In this document: piece after piece, positions 25,717-33,606 of the stretch | Layout of the letters: every line of letters begins with the position of its first letter | How positions within the stretch are numbered: position 1 is the stretch's first letter | Assembly: GCA_020634165.1 (NCBI GenBank) | Contig: JACKCF010000002.1 | Location: 496,001 to 560,000, forward strand | From: Anaerolineaceae bacterium | Lineage (GTDB): Bacteria; Chloroflexota; Anaerolineae; Aggregatilineales; Phototrophicaceae | Length of the DNA: 64,000 nt | Reading direction: 5' to 3' | Translations under genes and position numbers: made by a program | The notes under the pieces: model-generated | The model's database searches: none | Told to the model about the DNA's origin: nothing | Seen by the model: only the letters and a program-made list of their open reading frames with translations

Positions 25717-27149
25717 ACTATAAACGTGTTGCCCAACTGCGGACGCCGGAGCAATTTTTAGACTATTGCCAGTCGGTCGATGCCGAGATGCCCTTCGATG
25801 CGGATGTTCAGTATGGGGCGGGTGCTCCACTGGCCCAGCCCTATAGCTATCGTGGAACGACCCTCAGCAATCGGTTTTCAGTGCTGCCGATGGAAGGCTG
25901 GGACGGAACGGCTGATGGCCATCCCAGTGACCTCACCAAACGGCGCTGGCAGCGCTTCGGTGAGAGTGGCGCGGATTTAATCTGGGGCGGGGAAGCGGTC
26001 GCGGTACGCCATGATGGCCGCGCCAATGCCCGCCAGCTCATTATCAACGAGCAAACGGTGGGGGACATTGCGGGATTGCGCGAAGCGCTGCTGGCGGCCC
26101 ACAAAGAGCAGATAGGCACCACCGATGGCATGGTCATTGGCCTGCAACTGACGCACTCTGGGCGTTTCTGCCGACCGAATACCCATGCCCTGGAACCGCG
26201 CATTGCCTATCGGCACCCAGTGCTGGATGAGAAGTTCAATATCGACAGCGACGATTATTTGTTGTCCGATGGTGAGATTGACCAACTGATTGAGGACTTC
26301 GCCAGAGCGGCGGTGCTGGCCCAAAAGGCGGGTTATGATTTTGTGGACATCAAGCACTGTCATGGCTACCTGGGCCATGAATTCCTGAGCGCGATGGACC
26401 GCCCTGGCAAGTATGGCGGCAGCTTTGAGAATCGCACGCGCTTTTTGCGCAATGCCGTCGAAGCCGTGCGTGCGGCGGCCCCTGGTCTGGATATTGGCGT
26501 TCGCCTGAGCGCCTTCGACTGGATTCCATTTAAACCTGGTGACGAAAACATCGGCGAGAAAACACCCTATGAAGGTCATTATCCCTATGCCTTCGGTGGC
26601 GATGGCAGCGGCACAGGTATCGACCTGAGTGAACCAAACCAATTTCTGGATTTGCTGCTTTCGCTGGATATTCAACTGCTGTGCGTGACGGCTGGCAGCC
26701 CCTATTATGTGCCGCACATTCAGCGTCCGGCGATCTTCCCGCCATCGGATGGGTATCTGCCGCCGGAAGACCCGTTAGCGGGTGTCGCACGCCAGATCAA
26801 AGCAACAGGCGAACTTAAAAAGCATCGTCCAGAATTAACTGTGATCGGCTCCGGTTACAGCTATTTGCAGGATTGGCTGCCGAATGTGGCGCAGGCGGTC
26901 GTTCGCCAGGGTATGGCCGATTTCGTGGGCCTGGGACGCATGGTGCTTTCATATCCCGATATGCCCGTCGATATTCTGCGCGGGAATACACTACAGCGTA
27001 AGCGCATCTGCCGTACCTTCAGCGACTGCACGACGGCCCCGCGCAATGGCATTGTCTCCGGCTGCTATCCGCTGGATGATTTTTACAAAAATTCCGAGCG
27101 CGCAGAAGCACTCAAAGAAGCTAAGAAGGCATCGGAAATTGTGAAGTGA
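25713..27149 (+). CDS. NADH:flavin oxidoreductase (Old Yellow Enzyme family)
   Basis: The 478-aa protein is a single FMN-binding TIM barrel of the OYE type. RFSVLPMEGWDGTADGHPSDLTKRRW is the N-terminal FMN region, GLQLTHSGRF the second strand, DFVDIKHCHGYLGHEFLS the catalytic/FMN motif, and VGLGRMVLSYPDMP the phosphate-binding end. The C-terminal KRICRTFSDCTTAPRNGIVSGCYPLDDFYK is typical of a barrel-only subgroup; the iron-sulfur and second flavin domains of dienoyl-CoA-reductase-like members are absent. GGAG lies 10 bases before ATG 25713. It begins a plus-strand cluster with two Gfo/Idh/MocA proteins and a GH106-like protein. The substrate is unknown; reduction of an enone arising in sugar breakdown is a possibility. 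Confidence 0.88.
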   Translation: MNYKRVAQLRTPEQFLDYCQSVDAEMPFDADVQYGAGAPLAQPYSYRGTTLSNRFSVLPMEGWDGTADGHPSDLTKRRWQRFGESGADLIWGGEAVAVRHDGRANARQLIINEQTVGDIAGLREALLAAHKEQIGTTDGMVIGLQLTHSGRFCRPNTHALEPRIAYRHPVLDEKFNIDSDDYLLSDGEIDQLIEDFARAAVLAQKAGYDFVDIKHCHGYLGHEFLSAMDRPGKYGGSFENRTRFLRNAVEAVRAAAPGLDIGVRLSAFDWIPFKPGDENIGEKTPYEGHYPYAFGGDGSGTGIDLSEPNQFLDLLLSLDIQLLCVTAGSPYYVPHIQRPAIFPPSDGYLPPEDPLAGVARQIKATGELKKHRPELTVIGSGYSYLQDWLPNVAQAVVRQGMADFVGLGRMVLSYPDMPVDILRGNTLQRKRICRTFSDCTTAPRNGIVSGCYPLDDFYKNSERAEALKEAKKASEIVK

Positions 27150-27492
27150 GATGCCAGTGGTTGGTTTTTAGTCGTTAGTGATTGGAATGTGTTGTATATA
27201 AGAACAGGTAGCCTGGATGTGCCGCCAGAAGCTGAAGCATCTGGCTAGACAAAAGCCAAGTCCACTGAAGGGACTAAAGGGGCAGCTCGCAGCGGGTCAG
27301 AGTGCCTTTAGTGCACTTCCCGCTGCCCAAACGTAGCCACACGACTTCAGTCTGTGGCGACAACGGTCATCATGATGTATTAACAAACACGTTTCTGGTA
27401 TCGGGCGCAGCATGCTGCGCTTCTACGCTGCCTATGTATGATGAACTATCGCTTTATTGATCGAATTTGCTTCGTTGGAAGGACACTCCCTC
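27150..27492. other. Intergenic region with GACTTCAGTC hairpin repeat
   Basis: This gap carries a CCAGA/TCTGG hairpin near 27224, an AGTCC/GGACT hairpin near 27259, an ACTAAAGG/CCTTTAGT inverted repeat (27273-27312), a GCAGCGGG/CCCGCTGC-like pairing and the repeat at 27311-27358. The density of nested palindromes suggests a relic of a mobile-element end; no transposase remains. Confidence 0.4.
27311..27358. repeat. GACTTCAGTC hairpin repeat, copy 1
   Basis: GTGCACTTCCCGCTGCCC is followed by the hairpin GCCACA, GACT-TC-AGTC, TGTGGC at 27336-27358. The same two-part layout with about the same spacing recurs at 31620-31667. Arms differ by compensating changes (A-T for G-C), as expected for a conserved structure. 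Confidence 0.6.
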
Positions 27493-28578
27493 ATGACAGC
27501 CCATCGTCTCGTGATTGTCGGCACGGGCAATTCCGTTGGGAACCACCTGAAATCCATTCAAAAACTGGGCGACCGCACTGAGATTGTCGCTGCCGTTGAT
27601 CTGGATGCCGAGCGCGTCCAGGCGTTTTGCAAAGAGAACGATATTCCGAACTGGTATACCTCAGTGACGGAGATGCTGGCTGCGGAAAAACCCGATTTGG
27701 TGTGCGTGGTGACGCCGCCGGCGACCCATGCGGACATCAGCATTGAGTGCATGGAAGCGGGAAGCTGGGTCTACTGCGAGAAGCCGCTGTGCTCCTCGCT
27801 GGCAGAATTCGACCGCATACAGGAAGCCGAACAGCGCACAGGCAAGTTCGTCAGCACCGTGTTCCAGTGGCGCTTTGGGTCGGCAGGCAAGCACCTCAAA
27901 AAGCTGATTCAGCAGGGTGCCCTCGGTAAGCCGACGGTCGCCGTCTGCAATACGTTGTGGTACCGCACACAGGACTATTACGACGTTCCCTGGCGCGGGA
28001 AGTACGCCACCGAATTCGGTGGACCAACGATGACGCTTGGCATCCACCTGACTGATTTGTTCCTGTGGCTGATGGACGACTGGCAAGAAGTCCAGGCGAT
28101 GATTGGCACACTGGACCATGACATCGAGGTCGAAGATGCCTCAATGGCGCTGGTGCGCTTCGGCAGTGGTGCGATGGGCAGCATCGTCAATAGCTCGGTA
28201 TCGCCACGCCAGGAGAGCTACCTGCGCATGGACTTCCAGCAGGCGACATTGGAATGCACGGCGCTCTATCGCTATGCCAACGAGCACTGGAAGATCAGCA
28301 CACCGAATGATGAACCTAACGATGCCCTCGCCGCCTGGAACGAGCTAGAAGAAGATTTCGGCGGGACACACGATGTTCAGATTGGCGAGATACTCGACTG
28401 CATGGCGACGAATGAGCGTCCGCCTGTCAGTGGCGATGAAGCGCGGCGCATCATTGAATTCACGGCCAGCCTGTATAAATCGGCCAAGACCGGGCAGGTG
28501 ATCAAACGGGGAAGCATCACGATGGATGACCCGTTCTACTATGGCAATGCAGGCATACTTCCGCAGGCAGGTGACTGA
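27493..28578 (+). CDS. Gfo/Idh/MocA-family oxidoreductase
   Basis: ATG 27493 (GGAAGGA upstream) gives 361 aa; a TTG extension to 27457 is unlikely. The Rossmann motif is VIVGTGNSVGNH, the catalytic-site motif is VYCEKPLCSS, and ATEFGGPTMTLGIHLTDLFLWLMDDWQEV carries the histidine/aspartate of the substrate domain. It overlaps the next oxidoreductase gene by ATGA, so the two may act in consecutive steps or as a pair. It likely oxidises a sugar or glycoside with NAD(P); the specific substrate cannot be read. Confidence 0.88.
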   Translation: MTAHRLVIVGTGNSVGNHLKSIQKLGDRTEIVAAVDLDAERVQAFCKENDIPNWYTSVTEMLAAEKPDLVCVVTPPATHADISIECMEAGSWVYCEKPLCSSLAEFDRIQEAEQRTGKFVSTVFQWRFGSAGKHLKKLIQQGALGKPTVAVCNTLWYRTQDYYDVPWRGKYATEFGGPTMTLGIHLTDLFLWLMDDWQEVQAMIGTLDHDIEVEDASMALVRFGSGAMGSIVNSSVSPRQESYLRMDFQQATLECTALYRYANEHWKISTPNDEPNDALAAWNELEEDFGGTHDVQIGEILDCMATNERPPVSGDEARRIIEFTASLYKSAKTGQVIKRGSITMDDPFYYGNAGILPQAGD

Positions 28579-29594
28579 TGACGGTTCGATTTGCAGCCAT
28601 AGGCTTTGCCCATCCTCACATTTATGGCATATGCGAAGCTCTGCTCAACGCCGGGGCCGAGTTGGTCAGCTTTTATGACACGGAGCCGGAGCGCATCGCT
28701 ACGTTCAGTGAGCGCTACCCGCAGGCGCAGCAGGCTGAATCTATCGAGGCAATTTTGGAGGATGATAGCATCCAGGTCGTGGCGAGCGCATCCATCCCCA
28801 ATGAGCGCGCGCCATTGGGTGCGCAGGTTATGCAGCACGGCAAAGATTTCCTGGTAGCCAAACCTGCGTTCAGCAGTATGGAACAGCTCGAAGAAGCGCG
28901 GCGCGTCCAGGCGGAAACGGGACGCATCTACAGCGTGTACTTTGGTGAGCGCTTCCATAACCACGCCACCATCAAAGCCGGAGAACTGGTGCATGCCGGG
29001 GCCATCGGCCAGATTGTGCAGACCGTCGGTTTTGGGCCGCATCGGCTGTTGGGGCATACGCCGCGCCCGGACTGGACGTTTGATCGCTCGTACTTCGGCG
29101 GCATCATCAACGACTTGGCCAGCCATCAGATGGACCAGTTTTTGTATTTTACGGGCAGCACCACTGCGGAAGTGGTCGCGGCGAATATCGGCAACTTCAA
29201 GCACACGCAGTTCCCCAGGATGCACGATTTTGGCGATGTGATGGTGCGCAGCCCACATGCGACCGGTTATGTGCGCGTCGATTGGATGACGCCGCCGGGG
29301 CTGGATACCTGGGGTGATGTGCGCCTGTTCATCCTGGGCACAGAGGGTTACATGGAGCTGCGCAAAAATACCGACATCGCCGGACGCACAGGTGGCAGTC
29401 ACCTGTTCATGGTCGATGGTAAGGGCATGCACTACGTTGAATGCGCTGATGTCGAACTGCCGTTTGGTAGGCAGTTTTTGGCCGATGTCCGCGACCGTAC
29501 CGAAACGGCCATGCCCCAAGCGCACTGCTTCCTGGCATCGGAGTTGGCGCTGCAAGCCGAACTTAAAGCGTATGAACTGACGGATTTGAGTTAA
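28578..29594 (+). CDS. Gfo/Idh/MocA-family oxidoreductase, divergent
   Basis: The 338-aa protein begins VRFAAIGFAHPHIYGICEALL, a divergent Rossmann start in which the usual GxGxxG is replaced by IGFAHPHIYG. The EKP motif is replaced by LVAKPAFSS, keeping Lys-Pro but with Ala for Glu. GGIINDLASHQMDQFLYFTG carries the family's conserved histidine. The start overlaps the preceding gene by 4 bases. The loss of the glycine-rich loop suggests altered cofactor binding or tightly bound NAD; this is inference. Confidence 0.82.
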   Translation: MTVRFAAIGFAHPHIYGICEALLNAGAELVSFYDTEPERIATFSERYPQAQQAESIEAILEDDSIQVVASASIPNERAPLGAQVMQHGKDFLVAKPAFSSMEQLEEARRVQAETGRIYSVYFGERFHNHATIKAGELVHAGAIGQIVQTVGFGPHRLLGHTPRPDWTFDRSYFGGIINDLASHQMDQFLYFTGSTTAEVVAANIGNFKHTQFPRMHDFGDVMVRSPHATGYVRVDWMTPPGLDTWGDVRLFILGTEGYMELRKNTDIAGRTGGSHLFMVDGKGMHYVECADVELPFGRQFLADVRDRTETAMPQAHCFLASELALQAELKAYELTDLS

Positions 29595-29706
29595 AACCCC
29601 ACCTCTAAATCTCCTCCCCATGATGGGAGGAGACTTAGAGGTTGCTGCTTTGTCGCTAAGAAAGGCATCCTTCCACCTCACGGAGGAAGGACCGAGGATA
29701 GGGGGC
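29594..29706. repeat. Three-armed intergenic repeat, copy C (inverted)
   Basis: Read on the minus strand it has CCCCCTATCCTCGGTCCTT, a TCCTTCC/GGAAGGA hairpin, GCCTT, a spacer, a near-perfect 12-bp hairpin (AAGTCTCCTCCC with one mismatch) and an AGAGGTGGGGTTTT outer arm. It fills most of the 163-base gap before the GH106-like gene. Several arm changes relative to copy A are compensated on the other side. Confidence 0.75.
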
Positions 29707-29757
29707 ATGGTAATGACTCGGATTTTCAAACTACATTTCTAGGAAACAGGCTTCCAC

Positions 29758-31620
29758 ATGATTGAGCTACCCGGCGATTGGCATCACCCGCCCAGGGAAT
29801 TTTCATTTGCGCCCTTCTGGTTCTGGAACGACCGCCTAAGCAAAGAAGAAATCGCACAGCAGATGGCTGATTTCCAGGCGCATGGCGTGGATGCTTTCGT
29901 GATTCATCCGCGTGTGGGCCTGCCGCATGATATGGGCTGGATGAGCGATGCCTTACTTGGCATGATGCGTTTCGCCATTGAGGAAGCGCAGCGGCGCGCC
30001 ATGTGGGTCATTCTGTACGATGAGGGCATGTATCCCAGCGGCTCGTCGTCGGGCCAGGTCGTCGCGGAAGATGCCGCTTACCAGTGCCGAGGGATGGTGC
30101 GTATCAATCTTGATGCGGTTGCGCCCAACAGCATCGACCAGGGAGTGCAAATCGGCACAGATGGCCGACCCGTTTTAGGTGAGTATCAAACGCTGGTGGC
30201 TGAGGTCGAGCACAAGGGTACGCGCTACGCGATTGTGCAGCGTCCGATCCACTCGGTGATTCGCGGCTTGCATTACATTAACGAGGATAGCGACGAGCCA
30301 CCTGAAGATGAACCCCCGGCCATCGACCTGCTGAACGCGGAGGCGGTCGCCTGCTTTGTGCGGCTGGTCTACCAGCGGTTTTATGACGAATTTGGCGAGC
30401 ATTTCGGTAAGACGATCAAGGCCATTTTCACCGATGAGCCGATGCTGTTGGGGCGTCCCAAAGAGCGCGACATCATGCCTGCCACACCGGGCATTCTGGG
30501 GTATATCAACGATTTTCTGGGCTATGACTTCACGCCAAATCTGGCGGCGCTGTGGGATGAGGACTGTCCGCAGACCGTTTTCGACGACTTTGAACGTGCG
30601 ATTGAGCATCGGCTGGAGCAGACCTACTATGCCCAGTTATATGACTGGTGCGAAGCACATAACATCGACCTGACAGGCCACCCATCAGAAGCCGATGCCA
30701 CCCGCCACCTGCGCTACTTCCATATTCCGGGGCAGGATGTTGTCTGGCGCTGGGTGCTGCCGGATATGCCCTCTGCGTTGGAAGGTCGCCAATCGACGCA
30801 GGGGAAAGCCGCGTCTTCGATGATGCTGCATACGGGTCGCCGCCGCAATGCCAATGAGTTTTGCGGGGCATTTGGCCATGAATTCACATTCGATGAAATG
30901 CAGTGGTTGGCCAATTGGCTGCTCGTTCGCGGGTGCAACCTATTGATCCCGCATGCCTTTTACTATTCGGTACGTGGGCCGCGCTTGCATGAGCGTCCGC
31001 CGGATGTGGGGCCGAATAGTCCCTGGTGGGAGGATGGTTTTAAGCCGCTGGCCGATGCCTGCCGCCGCTTATCCTGGCTGAATACCGACAGCGAACTGGT
31101 CTGTCATGTGGCCATTTTGGGTGGGCATCATCACCTGCCCTGGCGTGCCGCCAAAGACTGTTTCCAGCATCAGATCGACTTCAACTATCTGGATAGCGAT
31201 GATTTGCTGCATTGTGAAGTCCACGATGGCAAGCTGCACATCGCCGAGCAGATTTATAGCGTGCTGCTGATCGATGGTCCAGTGGATGAAAGCCTCTGGC
31301 AGCAAGTGGAAGCGCTGGGCGTACCTGTCGTTGCATGGTCGGATGACGCAGCCAATAGCATTGCAGAACTGAGACAGCACTTGCCCACATCTGATTTGCC
31401 CTCTGTAGATGCGCCAGGGCTGAGGGTGCGACACGTTCGCAAAGCCGGACGCGACTGGTATGTGTTGTTCAACGAGGAACAAACTCCGATTGATGCGCTA
31501 TTTGCGGTTGATGGAGCGTGGCTGGTCCACGCAGAAACGGGCGATGCTGAACCGTATGACGGTCGATTGATGCTGGCAGGGCATGAGCGCGTTTTACTGG
31601 TAACTGCCGCCGGAAGCTAA
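29758..31620 (+). CDS. GH106-like glycosidase-family protein, compact
   Basis: The 620-aa product opens with FSFAPFWFWNDRLSKEEIAQQMADFQAHGVDAFVIHPRVGLPH, the pattern that begins GH106 (alpha-L-rhamnosidase-like) barrels, followed by MWVILYDEGMYPSGSSSGQV and IKAIFTDEP, the last offering a candidate catalytic glutamate near residue 227. The C-terminal part (about 470-615) is a small Rossmann/beta region. GH106 enzymes are usually 900-1100 aa with extra beta-sandwiches, so this is a stripped barrel form. No signal peptide; cytoplasmic. Its neighbours are two Gfo/Idh/MocA proteins and an OYE-type enzyme upstream. Activity on rhamnose is not assured. Confidence 0.68.
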   Translation: MIELPGDWHHPPREFSFAPFWFWNDRLSKEEIAQQMADFQAHGVDAFVIHPRVGLPHDMGWMSDALLGMMRFAIEEAQRRAMWVILYDEGMYPSGSSSGQVVAEDAAYQCRGMVRINLDAVAPNSIDQGVQIGTDGRPVLGEYQTLVAEVEHKGTRYAIVQRPIHSVIRGLHYINEDSDEPPEDEPPAIDLLNAEAVACFVRLVYQRFYDEFGEHFGKTIKAIFTDEPMLLGRPKERDIMPATPGILGYINDFLGYDFTPNLAALWDEDCPQTVFDDFERAIEHRLEQTYYAQLYDWCEAHNIDLTGHPSEADATRHLRYFHIPGQDVVWRWVLPDMPSALEGRQSTQGKAASSMMLHTGRRRNANEFCGAFGHEFTFDEMQWLANWLLVRGCNLLIPHAFYYSVRGPRLHERPPDVGPNSPWWEDGFKPLADACRRLSWLNTDSELVCHVAILGGHHHLPWRAAKDCFQHQIDFNYLDSDDLLHCEVHDGKLHIAEQIYSVLLIDGPVDESLWQQVEALGVPVVAWSDDAANSIAELRQHLPTSDLPSVDAPGLRVRHVRKAGRDWYVLFNEEQTPIDALFAVDGAWLVHAETGDAEPYDGRLMLAGHERVLLVTAAGS

Positions 31621-31668
31621 GTACACTTCCCACAGCAAAAAAAAGCCGCATGACTTCAGTCTGCGGCG
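31620..31668. repeat. GACTTCAGTC hairpin repeat, copy 2
   Basis: AGTACACTTCCCACAGC is followed by A8 and the hairpin GCCGCA, GACT-TC-AGTC, TGCGGC (31645-31667). It matches the copy at 27311-27358 and lies between convergent genes, where it may double as a terminator. Confidence 0.6.
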
Positions 31669-31691
31669 TAGACACTCAGGCTTAAAAGGCC

Positions 31692-32639
31692 TTATTGCTG
31701 TTGTTGCTGCTGTTGTTGATGTTGGTAACTGTAATGCGGCATGACGATTTCCGGCGCGAGCGGTTCGTCGTCTTCTGGTACATCATCCTTTTGAGTGACC
31801 TGTACGCGGACCTTGAGTTTGGTCTCCACATTACCCTTGAACACGCCGCGCGTTGGTGAGGCTTTGGCGTAATCCTGGGCGACACACACGCGAATATGGC
31901 GGTCGGTTACGATCAGGTTGTTGGTGGGGTCGAAGCCGACCCACATGAAGCCCGGTACATAGGCTTCGATCCAGGCGTGAGAGGCATCCTGAAACGAACG
32001 ATCATTGGCGCCTTTGCGATGGTACAGATAGCCGCTGACGTAGCGTGCTGGAATACCTACCTGCCGCAGCAGAGCCAGCATAATATGCGTGAAATCCTGG
32101 CAGACACCCTTACGCGCGTCCAGCGCAATATCAATTGGAGAATCCGCCTTGGTGAAGTCCTGCACGTAGTCAAAGTGCTCATAGATGGCGTTATTGAGGT
32201 CTCTCAGCAGCGTTAAGGGATCGGCGTAGCGCTCTCCCCAGCCGATTTCCTGGGCAAACTGCTTGAGTAACGGCGTCACTTTCGTATATTGGCCAGGAAG
32301 CAGCATGTCGTAAATTTCGCGCTCCTCAATCGCTTTGTCGAGTTGATCCCAGGCTTCATATGGCAGGGCATCCGGCAGCGGCGGCGGCGTTTTCACTTCG
32401 ACAAAGGACTCTGCTTTGATCGCCAGTTCAGTGTGCGGCGCGGGAATATCAAAGGTATGGACTGTATTGCCGAGATAATCACGATGATTGAGGATACGCG
32501 CATCCGGGCTGACTTCCAGGTCAAAGCGAATACATCGCTGGCCGATTTCACTACGCGGGTGTATACGCAGTTCCATCACACTGTCCGTGATTGGCCCGGA
32601 GTAGTGATAATCTGTGAGGTGGGTAATTGCGTAGAACAT
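31692..32639 (-). CDS. Transglutaminase-like cysteine protease with polyglutamine tail
   Basis: The 315-aa protein has the bacterial transglutaminase-like N-terminal beta domain (residues 1-80, YAITHLTDYHYSGPITDSVMELRIHPR) and a catalytic core with Cys180 (RKGVCQDFTH), His221 (DASHAWIEAYVPG) and Asp237 (VGFDPTNN). Such proteins are expected to cleave or form isopeptide bonds. The C-terminus is odd: HYSYQH and then eight glutamines, encoded by mixed CAA/CAG codons. It is the last gene of a minus-strand operon with the alpha-E and ATP-grasp genes; only 4 bases separate it from the alpha-E stop. The trio is widespread in bacteria and predicted by others to make or edit a peptide-like product; no function is proven. 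Confidence 0.9.
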   Translation of the reverse strand: MFYAITHLTDYHYSGPITDSVMELRIHPRSEIGQRCIRFDLEVSPDARILNHRDYLGNTVHTFDIPAPHTELAIKAESFVEVKTPPPLPDALPYEAWDQLDKAIEEREIYDMLLPGQYTKVTPLLKQFAQEIGWGERYADPLTLLRDLNNAIYEHFDYVQDFTKADSPIDIALDARKGVCQDFTHIMLALLRQVGIPARYVSGYLYHRKGANDRSFQDASHAWIEAYVPGFMWVGFDPTNNLIVTDRHIRVCVAQDYAKASPTRGVFKGNVETKLKVRVQVTQKDDVPEDDEPLAPEIVMPHYSYQHQQQQQQQQ

Positions 32640-32643
32640 CGTC

Positions 32644-33606
32644 CTACAAAGCCGTTTCTATTGGGTACGTGATGTAAGTATGGTACAGGTTATCGTGAAT
32701 TCGGTAGATCTGCTGCTTAATATTATCTAAGTAATCGTGCAGCGAATGTATATCTTCAATTTCATCATAGCTTAACTGGGATTGCAAGCGCCCCGCCAGC
32801 CGATACAGGCGTGAATTACGCGCACGGTCGGACATTTCCTCCAGCGCATTGAGTGAGGACTGGATCGCTTCTACGCAAAAGCGCAGCGACCGCGGGAATT
32901 CCCGATTGAACAATAAGAACTCGATAATCCAACTGGATTGCACATTGGCGCTGTAGACTTTGGTATAGGCCTCAAAGGCCGTGACCGACTTCAGCGTGCC
33001 GATCAGCTCGAAATAGCGCAATGTGGAAATTTCTTCGCCGCGCTTAAGATGCTCATTATCGAAATGCACATCCAGCAGGTTCAGTAAAGCGATGCTGCGC
33101 TCGATGAACCTGCCAAGCTGGATGAAGTGCCAGCCCTGGTTGTGGTTCATGGTGGCGTCAGTGATGCCCTGGAACAGGTGCGAACCATCGCGCACTTGCA
33201 GATAATAATCATGCGGGAAGGCTTCCCACACGCTGTCGACGACGGTACTGCGCAAATGCAGGTGCAGCTTGTTGATCTGCATCCACATTTCCGAACTGAG
33301 CTGCTCGCGGACCTGACGGGCATTTTCCCGCGCGCCAGTAATCAGCGCGATGATCGACGAGGCATTGCTAATATCAAACGTCAGGGTAAACAGGGGATGA
33401 TCTTGCGGCATGTCCTCTGGTGGCAGGGTCAGGCTGTCGATCAGGCGGTTCAGACGGCGCTGTTCTTCCATGCTAGAGGCAATATCAATATTCAGGTTGA
33501 GGTAGACATCAAGCTGGCGCGATGTATTTTCGGCCCGTTCCAGATAACGACTCATCCAGAAGAGGCTGTCGGCCACGCGCGAGAGCATCGGTTGATTGCT
33601 ATTCAT
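32644..33606 (-). CDS. Alpha-E domain protein (DUF403)
   Basis: ATG 33606 gives a 320-aa, almost wholly helical protein beginning MLSRVADSLFWMSRYLERAENTSRQLDVYLNLNID, the hallmark of the alpha-E family. Conserved polar helices follow (ENARQVREQLSSEMWMQINKLHLHLR; FIQLGRFIERSIALLNLLDVHF). It overlaps the upstream ATP-grasp gene by 8 bases. Alpha-E proteins accompany circularly permuted ATP-grasp ligases in many genomes and are thought to assist them. The start is chosen over an in-frame start at 33654, which lies deep inside the upstream gene. Confidence 0.9.
   Translation of the reverse strand: MNSNQPMLSRVADSLFWMSRYLERAENTSRQLDVYLNLNIDIASSMEEQRRLNRLIDSLTLPPEDMPQDHPLFTLTFDISNASSIIALITGARENARQVREQLSSEMWMQINKLHLHLRSTVVDSVWEAFPHDYYLQVRDGSHLFQGITDATMNHNQGWHFIQLGRFIERSIALLNLLDVHFDNEHLKRGEEISTLRYFELIGTLKSVTAFEAYTKVYSANVQSSWIIEFLLFNREFPRSLRFCVEAIQSSLNALEEMSDRARNSRLYRLAGRLQSQLSYDEIEDIHSLHDYLDNIKQQIYRIHDNLYHTYITYPIETAL

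Noticed and set aside
28539..29729. 396-codon open frame antisense to the second Gfo/Idh/MocA pair member
   Set aside because: Opposite a clear oxidoreductase and repeat copy C; its composition reflects the reverse of the coding strand and no motif is seen.
20441..31668. CRISPR array made of the dispersed palindromic repeats
   Set aside because: Copies are kilobases apart, in both orientations, with no regular spacers and no cas genes.
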